Shown here: piece by piece, positions 33,932 to 42,786 of the stretch
How the letters are laid out: the number at the start of each line of letters is the position of its first letter
Numbering within the stretch: the first letter of the stretch is position 1
Origin: Geothrix sp. 21YS21S-4
Lineage (GTDB): Bacteria; Acidobacteriota; Holophagae; Holophagales; Holophagaceae
NCBI RefSeq assembly: GCF_030845995.1
Contig: NZ_CP132719.1
Location: forward strand, 930,001-994,000
DNA length: 64,000 bases
Direction of reading: 5' to 3'
Position numbers and translations under genes: made by a program
The notes under the pieces: model-generated
What the model was told of the DNA's origin: nothing
The model's database searches: none
The model's input: only the letters and a program-made list of their open reading frames with translations

Positions 33932-35044
33932 ATGAAGAACCTGATTGTCCTGTCCTGTCTCGCCGCTCTGCCGCTGTCGGCGGACCCGGCCCCGCCGCTG
34001 GAGCGCTTCGGCTGGGCACAGGTCCAGGGGGCCTTCCTCTCCCAGGAGAACTCGGCCTGCGTCAAGGACGCCACTGGCTTCGGCCTCGGCATCGGCCACT
34101 GGGTCTCTCCCCGCTGGGGATGGGAACTCAGCTACCTGAACGCCCGGCTGGAGCGGGAAGGCAACCTGTGGAAGGCCAAGGAGGATCACCTCGACGCCAC
34201 GGCCCTCTTCCGGCCCTTCCTGGCGACGGGTCGCTGGATTCCCTTCCTGCGGGCGGGGGCCGGTGCTTCCCGCTTGGAAAGTCCTCTGTCCCTGACGGAT
34301 CGTGCCACCACCCGGCTGAACCTGATGGCCGGCGTGGGGACCCAGGTCCTGTTCGGCTCCCAGGGACTCGGCAGCCTCGAAGTGCGCGCCGTGACGGTGG
34401 AGACTTCCACCCGCCGCCAGGAATTCCAGGCACTGGTGGGATTCGGCGTGCGGTGGGGCGCCCCCGTTGCCGTGGCGGCTGCGGTGGTGCCTGCGGCTCC
34501 GCCCACTCCTGAGCCCGCTCCGGCCCCCGCGCCGGAACCGGTCGTGGCTCCCGCGCCTCCGCCGGCTCCCGAGCCCGCTCCCGTGGTGCCTGCCCCTGCG
34601 CTGGTGGTCGCCCCCGAACCCGCGCCCCTGCCCGCGAAGATCATCCTCGGGGACGCGGTGCTCCACTTCCCCAACAACGGCGATGCCCTGGGAGTGGAAG
34701 CCGAGGGCGCCATCCAGGCGGTGGCGAAGCAGCTCAAAGCCTATCCCGGCGACTACACCCTGGTAGTGACGGGCCACACGTCCAGCCTGGGGAGCAAGGC
34801 CCACAACAAGACTCTCTCCCTCCGCCGCGCCAAGTCCGTGGCCAAGATTCTGGTGGCGTCGGGCATCCCCGCCGCGAAGATCACCACCGAGGGCGTGGGC
34901 CCCGACCAGCCGGTGGCGGACAACGCCACGCGCGAAGGTCAGAGCCGCAATCGCCGCGTGGAGATCGAGGTCAAGACGCCCCAGCCCGTGGAGAAGATCC
35001 GCCTGGAAACGGGCGTGGTCGATGCCCCCGCAGCCCGTCCCTGA
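33932..35044 (+). CDS. OmpA-family outer-membrane protein with Pro/Ala linker
   Basis: 370 residues. The signal peptide ends near LSAD. Residues ~25-180 form an eight-stranded-type barrel (WVSPRWGWELSYLNA, LMAGVGTQVLFG). A linker of repeated P-A-P-E-P units (~190-235) would span periplasm or peptidoglycan. Residues ~240-355 are an OmpA C-terminal peptidoglycan-binding domain: VVTGHTSSLGS, the LSLRRAKSVAKIL helix and RNRRVEIEV. The gene lies directly behind the giant lipoprotein gene and is ended by a terminator, so the two are probably one transcript. It may anchor or help display the lipoprotein, by inference. Confidence 0.87.
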   Translation: MKNLIVLSCLAALPLSADPAPPLERFGWAQVQGAFLSQENSACVKDATGFGLGIGHWVSPRWGWELSYLNARLEREGNLWKAKEDHLDATALFRPFLATGRWIPFLRAGAGASRLESPLSLTDRATTRLNLMAGVGTQVLFGSQGLGSLEVRAVTVETSTRRQEFQALVGFGVRWGAPVAVAAAVVPAAPPTPEPAPAPAPEPVVAPAPPPAPEPAPVVPAPALVVAPEPAPLPAKIILGDAVLHFPNNGDALGVEAEGAIQAVAKQLKAYPGDYTLVVTGHTSSLGSKAHNKTLSLRRAKSVAKILVASGIPAAKITTEGVGPDQPVADNATREGQSRNRRVEIEVKTPQPVEKIRLETGVVDAPAARP

Positions 35045-35061
35045 TTCCTGCGGGCTCCATG

Positions 35062-35104
35062 CGAACGCCAGCTCCGGTTTCCCCGGGCTGGCGTTCGACG
35101 TTTA
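35062..35104. terminator. Rho-independent-type terminator between convergent genes
   Basis: An 11-base-pair stem CGAACGCCAGC (35062-35072) / GCTGGCGTTCG (35087-35097) is followed by ACGTTT. It lies between the OmpA-family stop and the stop of the leftward formyltransferase gene and could serve both strands. Confidence 0.75.
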
Positions 35105-36022
35105 GGCCTCCGGAAGCCTGAGGTTCCGCAGAATCGCGACGTGCTCGCTCGGGCGATCCGTCCTCACGCCGTCGGCCCGGAGGGCGTGGAGCCTGAGGGC
35201 GCCGTCGGAGAAGCCCACCAGCACGCCCTCGCCATCGCTTCGGAAATGGCCGGAGGGGCAGGACGCAACGGCGGGCAGGGCCCAGGCGATCCGGACGGTG
35301 CCGTCGGGGGTCTCCAGGAAGGCATTAGGCCAAGGATCGGCCACGGCCCGGATCTGGTCGAAGGCCTCCTGGACGGTCATGGCGAAGTCGAGCCGGGAAT
35401 CCGCGGGCTTCCGCCCTCCGAAATAGCTGGAGGGGCCGAGGGTCCTCTGGTCGACGAGAGACGTGGAGCCGTCCACCAGGCCCGGAAGGGCCTCGCGCAC
35501 CAGCTTTCGGCCGGCTTCCGCGGCTTTCAGGGTGAGGCTGAGGGCCGTTTCGTCCCACTCGATGGGCAGGTGGGCCTGGGCGACGATGTGGCCGTCGTCG
35601 GGCTTGGGCGTCATGGCGTGGAGCGTGACGCCGGTTTCGGCCTCCCCTTTCACCAGCACCCAGTTCAAGGGAGCCCGCCCCCGGTAGCGGGGAAGCAGGC
35701 TGCCGTGCAGGTTGTAGGCGCCCAGTCGCGGCACGTCCAGGAACCGGGCCTGGATCATCTCCCGGAAGTAGAAGCTGAACAGGAAGTCGGGCCGCAGCCC
35801 GCGGATGGCCTGGAAGACGGCCTCCTCATTGAAGGAGGGCGCCATGTGGATGGGGATGCCGTGGGCTTCGGCCACCGCGGCGGGGGGCGTGAACCACTGT
35901 TCGTCGGGTCCCTGGGCATAGGTATAGAGGGCCTTCACGTCGACGCCGGCCTCCAGCAGGCCCTCGAGCGCGGCGGTCCCGACGCTGGAATAGGCGCAGA
36001 CGACGGCGGTTGGCTTCGGCAT
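35102..36022 (-). CDS. Formyltransferase of the ArnA/Fmt family
   Basis: 306 residues. These enzymes move a formyl group from N10-formyl-tetrahydrofolate to an amino sugar or Met-tRNA. The signature is close to the ArnA N-terminal domain: NLHGSLLPRYRGRAPLNWVLVKGE, TGVTLHAM and DDGHIVAQAHL, with the catalytic Asn/His/Asp set visible. The C-terminal OB-like part (GTVRIAWALP, LHALRADG) is present but the ArnA decarboxylase half is absent. Initiator tRNA formyltransferase usually has an SWxN... loop that I do not see, so a sugar formyltransferase is favoured. It may modify a surface glycan; no glycan cluster adjoins it. Confidence 0.82.
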   Translation of the reverse strand: MPKPTAVVCAYSSVGTAALEGLLEAGVDVKALYTYAQGPDEQWFTPPAAVAEAHGIPIHMAPSFNEEAVFQAIRGLRPDFLFSFYFREMIQARFLDVPRLGAYNLHGSLLPRYRGRAPLNWVLVKGEAETGVTLHAMTPKPDDGHIVAQAHLPIEWDETALSLTLKAAEAGRKLVREALPGLVDGSTSLVDQRTLGPSSYFGGRKPADSRLDFAMTVQEAFDQIRAVADPWPNAFLETPDGTVRIAWALPAVASCPSGHFRSDGEGVLVGFSDGALRLHALRADGVRTDRPSEHVAILRNLRLPEA

Positions 36023-36099
36023 GGTTCCCTCCTTTCCCAGGATCGCATAAGCCGTTGAATTCCCTGTCCGTAGGCCTATCGTGGTCCCGGGGGTGGTCC

Positions 36100-37158
36100 G
36101 TGCTCCGTCGCGTCCTTCCTTTCCTCCTCGGCGCCGTCCTGCTGGCGGGGGCGGAAGATCCCTTCGAGCCGCCGCCCGAGCTGGCGGCCTACACCCGCCA
36201 GCGGACCTTGGGGCAGCAGGGGAACGCCGGGAAAGTCGCGGTCCTGCTGCGGTCCTTCTTCGCCCCGAAGGAAGAAGGCGGACTGGGCATCGAATACGAC
36301 AACGCCTATACCCGCACGCCGCGGGAGACCTGGCGGGACCGCAAGGCCAACTGCCTCAGCCTGACGGCCCTTTACGTGGCGGCCTGCCGGTCCATCGGGC
36401 TGGAGGCCCGCTACGGCGAGTCCCTGCGGATCAGTCGTTGGCGCCGGGTCGGAAGCACCGTCCGCTACGAGCGCCACGTGGTCGCCGTCGTGGCGGGGGG
36501 CACCATCGGGCAGGAGCTGGTGGCGGATTTCCTGCCGGAGGTGCGGAAAGGGGCGCAGCTCATCGCGTACCTGGAGCCCAGGCGCGTGGAGGCGCTCTTC
36601 TACAGCAACCGCGCAGTGGAGCTCCTGGCGGAGAGCAAGCCCGAGGAGGCCCTTCAGGCGGCGCATCGGTCCATCGAGGTGGATCCCGGGCTGGGAGTGG
36701 GCTGGAACATCCTGGGCGTGGTCCAGCGCACCCAGGGGACCGATGCCGAAGCCGAAGCCTCCTTCCGGAAGGCGCTGGAGGCCGATCCCCGGGATGGCGC
36801 TCCCTGCGGGAATCTGGAGAGCCTGATGCGGGCCCAGGGGCGGGATGCGGAGGCGCAGACCTTCCGGGAGCAGGGACTGGAGATCCGCAAGCGCGATCCC
36901 TTCTTCAATGCCTTCCTGGCCGAGGAAGCGCTGGGGGACGAACACTGGGCCGAGGCCGACAAGCGCATCCGGCAGGCCATCCGCCTGCTTCCGCAGGAGC
37001 CCGAGTTCTACCTGGTCCAGGCCCGGATCCACCTGGCCCAGGGCCAGACCAAGGACGCCATCAAGGCCCTGGAGAAGGCGCGGAAGTGGTCGCTGCCGGA
37101 CATGCAGTCCCGCTTCGACAGCAAGCTGGCGTTGCTCAAGAACCTGAAGCCGGCCTAA
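36100..37158 (+). CDS. Secreted transglutaminase-like protein with TPR repeats
   Basis: 352 residues. The start is GTG at 36100 because it gives a clean signal peptide (LRRVLPFLLGAVLLAGAE); a longer frame from 36010 puts polar residues in front. Residues ~75-165 form a transglutaminase-like domain with Cys in KANCLSLTALYVAACR, His in YERHVVAVV and Asp in LVADFLPE. Residues ~175-345 are TPR helices (ALFYSNRAVELLAESKPEEALQAA and similar). Such proteins are usually periplasmic or surface peptidase-like scaffolds. It diverges from the formyltransferase gene and converges with the hydrolase gene with three bases between stops. Confidence 0.8.
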   Translation: MLRRVLPFLLGAVLLAGAEDPFEPPPELAAYTRQRTLGQQGNAGKVAVLLRSFFAPKEEGGLGIEYDNAYTRTPRETWRDRKANCLSLTALYVAACRSIGLEARYGESLRISRWRRVGSTVRYERHVVAVVAGGTIGQELVADFLPEVRKGAQLIAYLEPRRVEALFYSNRAVELLAESKPEEALQAAHRSIEVDPGLGVGWNILGVVQRTQGTDAEAEASFRKALEADPRDGAPCGNLESLMRAQGRDAEAQTFREQGLEIRKRDPFFNAFLAEEALGDEHWAEADKRIRQAIRLLPQEPEFYLVQARIHLAQGQTKDAIKALEKARKWSLPDMQSRFDSKLALLKNLKPA

Positions 37159-37161
37159 GGA

Positions 37162-37974
37162 TCAGCGTCCCAGCCCCGCCTCGAAGGCCCTGAGAGCCGT
37201 CAGGAAGGATTCGGGCGCATCCCACATGATCCAGTGCCTGGCAGAGGGGACATGGATCGCCCGGAAGGTTGGCAGGCCCTTGAATCCATATTGGGCGAGG
37301 GTTTCCGCCTCTTTGGCCGGATCGGCCTCCCGGGGGCCCGCCGCCAGGTGGAGCACGGGCAAGCGCAGCTGGGCTTGGCGCGAGGCGAGGGGATCCCGGG
37401 TCATGGCCCGCAGGTAGGCCTGGAGGGCCGGCGTGGGCACCAGCTGGGCCTCGGCCACGAGGCGCTGGGTCTGGGCGGGACCGGCGGTCATGCGGCCGAA
37501 GAAGGCCGTCAGGGCCGGGGCGGGATCCTTCGCCAGCGCCACGGCGAGCGGTTCCATGTAGGCCTCCGGGACGGCGCCGAGGAAGCTATCCACCAGCAGC
37601 ACGCCGCGGAAGGCGCTGGGATCGTCGAGGGCGGCGCGGGCCGCGAGGGGGCCTCCCATGGAGTGCCCCACCACCAGGCACGGCACGAGCCCTTTCTTGC
37701 GGACCAGGGCGGCCAGGTCCTTCGCGATCGCCCCCATGTCCGCGCGACCGTCCGTCACTGCGGGTCCGGGCGTTCCGCCGCTTCCCGGAAGGTCGACGCT
37801 CAGAACCGTGTGATCCCGAGCCAACTCGCCGGTCACCCCCGCCCAGACCTCCTTGTTCCCTCCGAAGCCGTGGATCAGCAGGACACCGGGACCCTGGCCG
37901 ACCTTTCGGAACGACGGGACGGCGGCATCCAGGCACAGAGCGGTGCAGCACAGCACAAGCGCACGGAACAGCAC
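37162..37974 (-). CDS. Secreted alpha/beta hydrolase
   Basis: 270 residues. The start is GTG at 37974, with GGAGG five bases upstream, giving a signal peptide (FRALVLCCTALCLDA). The alpha/beta-hydrolase fold shows LLIHGFGGNKEVW (oxyanion region), nucleophile elbow VVGHSMGG, a candidate acid in LHLAAGPREAD and His in PSARHWIMWD. The family includes esterases, lactonases and haloalkane-type enzymes. The substrate cannot be told. The DinB-like gene lies just upstream on the same strand (56-base gap). Confidence 0.85.
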   Translation of the reverse strand: MLFRALVLCCTALCLDAAVPSFRKVGQGPGVLLIHGFGGNKEVWAGVTGELARDHTVLSVDLPGSGGTPGPAVTDGRADMGAIAKDLAALVRKKGLVPCLVVGHSMGGPLAARAALDDPSAFRGVLLVDSFLGAVPEAYMEPLAVALAKDPAPALTAFFGRMTAGPAQTQRLVAEAQLVPTPALQAYLRAMTRDPLASRQAQLRLPVLHLAAGPREADPAKEAETLAQYGFKGLPTFRAIHVPSARHWIMWDAPESFLTALRAFEAGLGR

Positions 37975-38030
37975 GGGAGCCTCCGACAGACGATCCAAGA
38001 ATGGTTTCGGTGGGCTTCTGGACCCGGGGA

Positions 38031-38549
38031 TCAGACCCGCGGAGCCTCCATCCCGAATCCGGCCCAATCCTCCTTGGCGGGGCCGTAGAGGCCCGGCACG
38101 CGGAGGCCCGCCTGCCGCATCAGGACGGTCATCTGGCCGCGGTGGTGGGTCTGGTGGGTGACGAGGACGAACAGCGCGAAGGCCCCGGTCCAGGTTTCGC
38201 CGTAGAGGGTGAAGTTCCGCCCCAGTTCGGTGTTGCTCCAGCTTCCCAGATGATCGAGCAGGGAATCGCTCACCGCGCGGTAGGCTGCGATGATCTCGGC
38301 CATGGTCGGCGGAGGCGGGGCGATGAACCCGTCAGAACCCAGTTCCACGGGACCCTTGACCTTGAGTCCCAGGTTTTGCGGAAGTTCCAGGACCGTCTCC
38401 ACCAGGTGCCACGCCATCCGCCGCAGGTCGCGGTGCTGGGGATCCACTGCCTGGTGGGCGGCGGCGTCGGGAATGGCCGCGAAAACCGCCAGGGTCTTGT
38501 CGGCCTCCTGCTGCCAGATGGTCTTGAAGTCGTCCACGCGACGGAACAT
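38031..38549 (-). CDS. DinB-family putative metal-dependent hydrolase/thiol transferase
   Basis: 172 residues, the usual size for this four-helix-bundle family. The three metal-binding histidines can be placed in RMAWHLVET and in THQTHHRGQM. DinB proteins bind Ni/Zn/Mn and include bacillithiol- or mycothiol-dependent transferases and DNA-damage-induced members. The ATG at 38549 has GGAGACCCC upstream. There is no membrane or export signal. The specific reaction is unknown. Confidence 0.85.
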   Translation of the reverse strand: MFRRVDDFKTIWQQEADKTLAVFAAIPDAAAHQAVDPQHRDLRRMAWHLVETVLELPQNLGLKVKGPVELGSDGFIAPPPPTMAEIIAAYRAVSDSLLDHLGSWSNTELGRNFTLYGETWTGAFALFVLVTHQTHHRGQMTVLMRQAGLRVPGLYGPAKEDWAGFGMEAPRV

Positions 38550-38596
38550 GGGGTCTCCTGGGGGGTGCGAAAAGAATAGCGCGCCCGAGGCGGGCT

Positions 38597-40120
38597 TCAG
38601 ACGGGTGTGACGCTCCGCCGCTTGAGCGGCCATGGATCGCGGCGGCGGGCGCGGGCGAGGCGGGCGGCGAGTTCGGCGCGGAGGCCCGCGGGGTCCACGA
38701 TGGCGTCCACGTGCAGCTCGGCGCCCAGCTTCTTCAGGTCGATGTCCTCGTTGTATTCGTCCCGGAGCTGCTGGACGTAGGCGGCGCGCTCGTCTTCGGG
38801 CTTCTCGGCGATCTTGTTGGCGAAAACGGCGTTCACGGCGGCCTCGGCGCCCATGACGGCGATGCTGGCGGTGGGCAGGGCGAGGGTGGCGTCAGGATCG
38901 AAGCCGGGTCCGCTCATGGCGTAGAGGCCCGCGCCGTAGGCCTTGCGGACGACCACGCAGAAGCGCGGGGTGCTGCATCCGGCCATGGCGCTGATCATCT
39001 TGGCGCCGTGGCGGATGATGCCCTGTTTCTCGACGGCGCTCCCGATCATGAAGCCGGGCACGTCGCTGAGGAACACCAGGGGGATCCCGAAGGCGTCGCA
39101 CAGCGTCATGAACCGCGTGGCCTTGTCCGCGCTGTCCACGAACAGGACGCCGCCCTTGACCCGCGGCTGGTTAGCGAGGATGCCCACGGGCCGGCCGTCC
39201 AGCCGCGCCAGGCCGGTGATGATCTCGCCGGCGAACAGCTTCTTCACTTCCAGGAAGCTGCCTTCGTCCACCAGGCCTTCGATGAAGTCCTTCATCTGGA
39301 AGGGCGAGTTGATGTCGCGGGGCACGAGGTCGCCGAGGGGCTTGGCCTTCGGCGATACGGCTTTCGGATCGGCCAGGGGCAGCGCGGCTTCGCAGTGTGC
39401 GGGGAAATAGGCCAGGTACCGCCGGCACAGGTCGATGGCCTCCTGTTCGGTCTTGCACAGGAAGTCGCCGCAGCCGCTGACGGAGCAGTGCATCTTCGCG
39501 CCGCCCAGGTCCTCCAGGCTGATCTTCTCGCCGATGACCATCTCGGCCATGCGGGGCGAGCCCAGGTACATGCTGGCGTTGCCCTCCACCATCACCACCA
39601 CGTCGCAGAAGGCGGGAATGTAGGCGCCGCCGGCGGCGGACGGTCCGAACAGCAGGCAGACCTGGGGCACGAGGCCCGACAGGGCCACTTCCATGTGGAA
39701 GATGGTCCCGGCGTGGCGGCGGCCCGGGAACATGTCGAGCTGGTCCGTGATCCGCGCCCCCGCGCTGTCCACGAGGTAGAGCATGGGGACCTTCATCCGG
39801 AGGGCCGTCTCCTGGATGCGGATAATCTTCTCCACGGTGCGGGCGCCCCAACTGCCCGCCTTGATGGTGCTGTCGTTGGCCATCAGCGCCACGGGCCGGC
39901 CGCCGACCAGCGCCGTGCCCGTGATCACGCCGTCCGCCGGAAGATCCTTCTGGAGCGCGTTGGCGAACAGCCCGTCCTCCACAAAGCTGCCCTCGTCCAC
40001 CAGCAGGCGGATGCGCTCCCGGGCGAAGAGCTTGCCGGCCTCGGCATTCTTCTCGTGGGCCTTGGCGGAGCCACCTTTCCGGATGCGCTCGGCCTCGGAA
40101 TGGAACTGTTCCATCTGCAT
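38597..40120 (-). CDS. Acyl-CoA carboxylase carboxyltransferase (beta) subunit
   Basis: 507 residues, like propionyl-CoA and methylcrotonyl-CoA carboxylase beta subunits. It moves CO2 from biotin to an acyl-CoA. The two crotonase-like halves are visible. The N half has RERIRLLVDEGSFVEDG and DSAGARITDQ, with GPSAAGGAYIPAF forming the acyl-CoA oxyanion region. The C half has FVDSADKATRFMTLCDAFGIPLVFLSDVPGFM, with AYGAGLYAMSGPGFDPD as the biotin-side loop. The ATG at 40120 follows GAGG. No biotin carboxylase subunit is in this window; the stand-alone carrier at 22.7 kb could be the partner. Methylcrotonyl-CoA is favoured by the AYIPAFCD wording and the distant crotonase, with moderate confidence. 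Confidence 0.9.
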   Translation of the reverse strand: MQMEQFHSEAERIRKGGSAKAHEKNAEAGKLFARERIRLLVDEGSFVEDGLFANALQKDLPADGVITGTALVGGRPVALMANDSTIKAGSWGARTVEKIIRIQETALRMKVPMLYLVDSAGARITDQLDMFPGRRHAGTIFHMEVALSGLVPQVCLLFGPSAAGGAYIPAFCDVVVMVEGNASMYLGSPRMAEMVIGEKISLEDLGGAKMHCSVSGCGDFLCKTEQEAIDLCRRYLAYFPAHCEAALPLADPKAVSPKAKPLGDLVPRDINSPFQMKDFIEGLVDEGSFLEVKKLFAGEIITGLARLDGRPVGILANQPRVKGGVLFVDSADKATRFMTLCDAFGIPLVFLSDVPGFMIGSAVEKQGIIRHGAKMISAMAGCSTPRFCVVVRKAYGAGLYAMSGPGFDPDATLALPTASIAVMGAEAAVNAVFANKIAEKPEDERAAYVQQLRDEYNEDIDLKKLGAELHVDAIVDPAGLRAELAARLARARRRDPWPLKRRSVTPV

Positions 40121-40192
40121 GCGGACCTCGAAGGAAGGGGATCCCCAGGATAGCGAGGGCGCCGCGCGCCGACGGCGTGCGATCCTGGGAAG

Positions 40193-41389
40193 GTGCATGA
40201 CGCGGGCGAATCGGAGCGGGCCGGGTTCCTGACGGGGGCTTTTCTCGTGGTCTGCGCGTTCTACTTTCTGGTGTTCGCCGCGGGCTACCAGCTCTTTCCC
40301 GTGGTGCCCCTGCGCCTGCGAGAGTTCGGCGCCAGCTTGGCGGAGAGCGGGCGCTTCCAGACCGCGTTCATGCTGGGCTCGGGGTTCGGCGCCCTCGTGA
40401 CGGGGCCCCTGGCCGATCGTTTGGGCCCGCGGCGGGTACTGCGGACGGCGTCCCTGGCGGTGGTGGGCATCCTGGTGGCCTACGCGTTCCTGGACGTGCG
40501 GTGGATGTTCTACGTCCTGGCGCCCCTCCACGGCCTGCTGTGGTCGGCGCTGCGGACCGCTTCCGTCGCCAAGGTCGGCGGGATCCTTCTGCTGAAGCAC
40601 CGCGCCCAGGGGCTGTCGCTGTTCGGATTGACCGGTCCCGCAGGGGTGGCGGTGGGGCCGCTGGCGGGGCTGTGGCTCATGCCGCGCGTGGGCTTCTCCT
40701 GGATGTTGATCCTGCTGGCGGGCGTCTTCCTGTCGCTGCACCTGCTGATCGGCGTGCTTCCGGCCGAGGCGCCGCGCGAGATCGAGGCCCCGCGCCTGTT
40801 CCAGCGGCCCGATCCCCACGTGTGGGGGCCGGTCGCCGGAATGATGCTGCTGGGCCTGGGCTTCGGGCCGCTTCCGCCGTACAGCGCCCAGGAGGCGAAG
40901 GTCCTCGCGCTGGCCTGGCCCTCGGCTTTCCTTACCTGCTTCGCCCTGGGGATGATGGCCATCCGCGGCCTGCTCGCGCTGACGGGCATGGGCCGGCGCC
41001 CCGTGGCGCTGCTTCCCGCCATGGCGGCCCTCGCCGCCGGGGGCTACGGGCTGCTGGCCTTCCTGCCTGGGGACCTGGGCCGGCACGTGGCGGCGGGCCT
41101 GGTCTACGGCGCCGGCTACGGGATGGTGCACACCCTGATGCTCACCCACCTGATGGAGACCACGCCGCCCCACCGCCGGGGGGCGGCCACCGGCGCCTTC
41201 TTCTTCGCCTTCGACGCCGCCACGGCGCTGGGGGCGCTCGGGCTCGGCTGGATCATGGAGCACGGCGGGTTCCGCAGGGGCTGGGCGGTCGGCGCGGGGG
41301 TGATGCTCCTGGCCGTGCCCGTGGCCCGCCGCATCGCGCAGACCGGCGGGGCGACCGCGCCGGAGCCCTCTGCCATCTTGGAAGGATGA
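40193..41389 (+). CDS. MFS transporter, paralogue 1
   Basis: 398 residues, about twelve membrane helices. MFS marks are the loop-2/3 motif GPLADRLGPRR and an acidic/aromatic first helix (FYFLVFAAGYQLFPVVPLRL). The start is GTG at 40193; an ATG four bases later is out of frame. It is closely similar in plan to the second MFS gene at 41.5 kb (FP.VPLRLRE.GASLAESGRF, YGAGY.M.HTL), so they are tandem paralogues. A short remnant of a third copy lies between them. The substrate is unknown. Confidence 0.85.
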   Translation: MHDAGESERAGFLTGAFLVVCAFYFLVFAAGYQLFPVVPLRLREFGASLAESGRFQTAFMLGSGFGALVTGPLADRLGPRRVLRTASLAVVGILVAYAFLDVRWMFYVLAPLHGLLWSALRTASVAKVGGILLLKHRAQGLSLFGLTGPAGVAVGPLAGLWLMPRVGFSWMLILLAGVFLSLHLLIGVLPAEAPREIEAPRLFQRPDPHVWGPVAGMMLLGLGFGPLPPYSAQEAKVLALAWPSAFLTCFALGMMAIRGLLALTGMGRRPVALLPAMAALAAGGYGLLAFLPGDLGRHVAAGLVYGAGYGMVHTLMLTHLMETTPPHRRGAATGAFFFAFDAATALGALGLGWIMEHGGFRRGWAVGAGVMLLAVPVARRIAQTGGATAPEPSAILEG

Positions 41390-41493
41390 AGGATCTTTCC
41401 CAGACCCGACCTCGCCTTCTCACTCGCAGCTTCGTGCTCGTCTGGGCCCTGACGTTCGTGACGTTTTTCTTCGCCCTCCGGGCTCAGAGCTGA
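41386..41493 (+). pseudogene. Remnant of a third MFS gene N-terminus
   Basis: A 35-residue frame repeats the beginning of the next gene: RPRLLTR-x-F and LVWALTFVTFF are shared with its first ~25 residues, and the DNA is about 90% identical over roughly 70 bases. It then ends after FALRAQS. Its ATG overlaps the stop of the first MFS gene (ATGA). The next gene starts seven bases after its stop. Too short to act as a transporter; it may be the scar of a tandem duplication or a short coupling peptide. Confidence 0.8.
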
Positions 41494-41500
41494 ATCGCCC

Positions 41501-42631
41501 ATGTCCCGACCCCGCCTCCTCACTCGCGGTTTCCTGCTCGTCTGGGCTCTGACGTTCGTGACGTTTTTTGCGGCGTTCCAGCTCTTTCCCACGGTGCCGC
41601 TGCGGCTGCGCGAACTGGGGGCGAGCCTCGCGGAAAGCGGCCGGTTCATGAGTCTCTTCACCGCGGGAAGCGCCCTGGGGGCCCTGTTCACGGGAGCCCT
41701 GGGCGATCGTCTGGGCCACCGCCGCCTCGTGGTGGTCTCGGCGCTGCTGTTCGCCCTGTTCCTGGGGGCCTACGGAGGATTGTCCGTGCGCTGGGGCTTC
41801 TACGTCCTGGCTTTCCCCCACGGCATCGTGTGGTCCGGACTTCTCACGGCCACCATGGCCTCGCTGTCCCAGGTGCTGCCGGAGGATCGGCGGGCGGACG
41901 GCCTCAGCCTCTACGGTCTGGCCAGCCCCGGCGGCGTCATCGTGGGTCCCGTCCTGGGACTGTGGATCCAGCAGCGGTGGGGCTTCGCGCCCATCGGATG
42001 GTATCTGGCGGCCCTGTTCGTTCTGCTCGGTGCGCTGGGCAGCGTTCTTCCCAAGGATCATCCCCACGGCCGGGCGAAGGGCTTCCAGTGGCCCGGGAAG
42101 GCCGTGCTGATTCCCAGCCTGGTGTTCTTCTGCGTGGCCCTCGGCTACGGCGCGCTCGGGAGCTACACGGCGCAGGAGGGGCTGGCCCTGGGACTGCCGC
42201 TGCCTTCGGCTTTCCTCTCCTGCATGGCGCTGGGCATGGTGCTCATGCGGGTGATCATGCTGCGCCGGGGCTTCGGGACGCGTCCCATCCGCCTGCTTCC
42301 AGCGATGCTGAGCACCGCGCTGGGGGGCCTGGTGCTGCTGGCGCTTCTTCCCGGCGGGACGCTACGGCACGTCGCCTCCGCCCTGGTCTACGGCGCAGGC
42401 TACAGCATGATCCACACCCTCATCAACGCGAAGCTCCTGGAATCGGCCGATCCCCAGCGCCGCGGCTCGGCGTTCGGCGCGCTGCTGTTCGCGTTCGATT
42501 CCGGCATCGGCCTCGGCAGCTTCGCCCTGGGCTGGGTCATCGGCCACTCGGGCTATCGGGCGGGGTGGGCCCTCGGGGCCCTCGCGGTGGCCGCGTCCCT
42601 GCCTTTGGCGCGGCGGCTGAGCCGGAGCTGA
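41501..42631 (+). CDS. MFS transporter, paralogue 2
   Basis: 376 residues, about twelve membrane helices (LVWALTFVTFFAAFQLFPTVPL as the first). The loop motif GALGDRLGHRRLV and the conserved start ELGASLAESGRF match paralogue 1. A C-terminal LGSFALGWVIGHSGYRAGW matches the family. No export signal is needed. The ATG at 41501 starts the frame shared with the remnant just upstream. A dispersed repeat follows the stop. Substrate unknown; no regulator adjoins it. Confidence 0.86.
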   Translation: MSRPRLLTRGFLLVWALTFVTFFAAFQLFPTVPLRLRELGASLAESGRFMSLFTAGSALGALFTGALGDRLGHRRLVVVSALLFALFLGAYGGLSVRWGFYVLAFPHGIVWSGLLTATMASLSQVLPEDRRADGLSLYGLASPGGVIVGPVLGLWIQQRWGFAPIGWYLAALFVLLGALGSVLPKDHPHGRAKGFQWPGKAVLIPSLVFFCVALGYGALGSYTAQEGLALGLPLPSAFLSCMALGMVLMRVIMLRRGFGTRPIRLLPAMLSTALGGLVLLALLPGGTLRHVASALVYGAGYSMIHTLINAKLLESADPQRRGSAFGALLFAFDSGIGLGSFALGWVIGHSGYRAGWALGALAVAASLPLARRLSRS

Positions 42632-42649
42632 TGAGGCGGGAAACCGCGA

Positions 42650-42760
42650 AAGAGCTAAAGATCACCACCAAGACACCAAGACACCAAGGGCGCCAAGAAA
42701 GGCCAGGTCAGGTTTCGACGAGGCTCCTGGTGCTCTTCGTGTCTTGATGGCGAGAATGCG
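42650..42760. repeat. Dispersed CACCAAG-type intergenic repeat, copy 3
   Basis: Left arm: agagctaaagatcaccacc / aagacaccaagacaccaagg / cgccaagaaagg. The right arm ends in gctcttcgtgtcttgatggcgag. It begins with the same AGAGCTAAAG as copy 2. The CACCAAGA unit is itself doubled. It occupies the gap between two convergent genes (42632-42786), with nothing else visible there. Confidence 0.78.
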
Positions 42761-42786
42761 TTTTGGGTGCCTGATCGCCGCCGATC

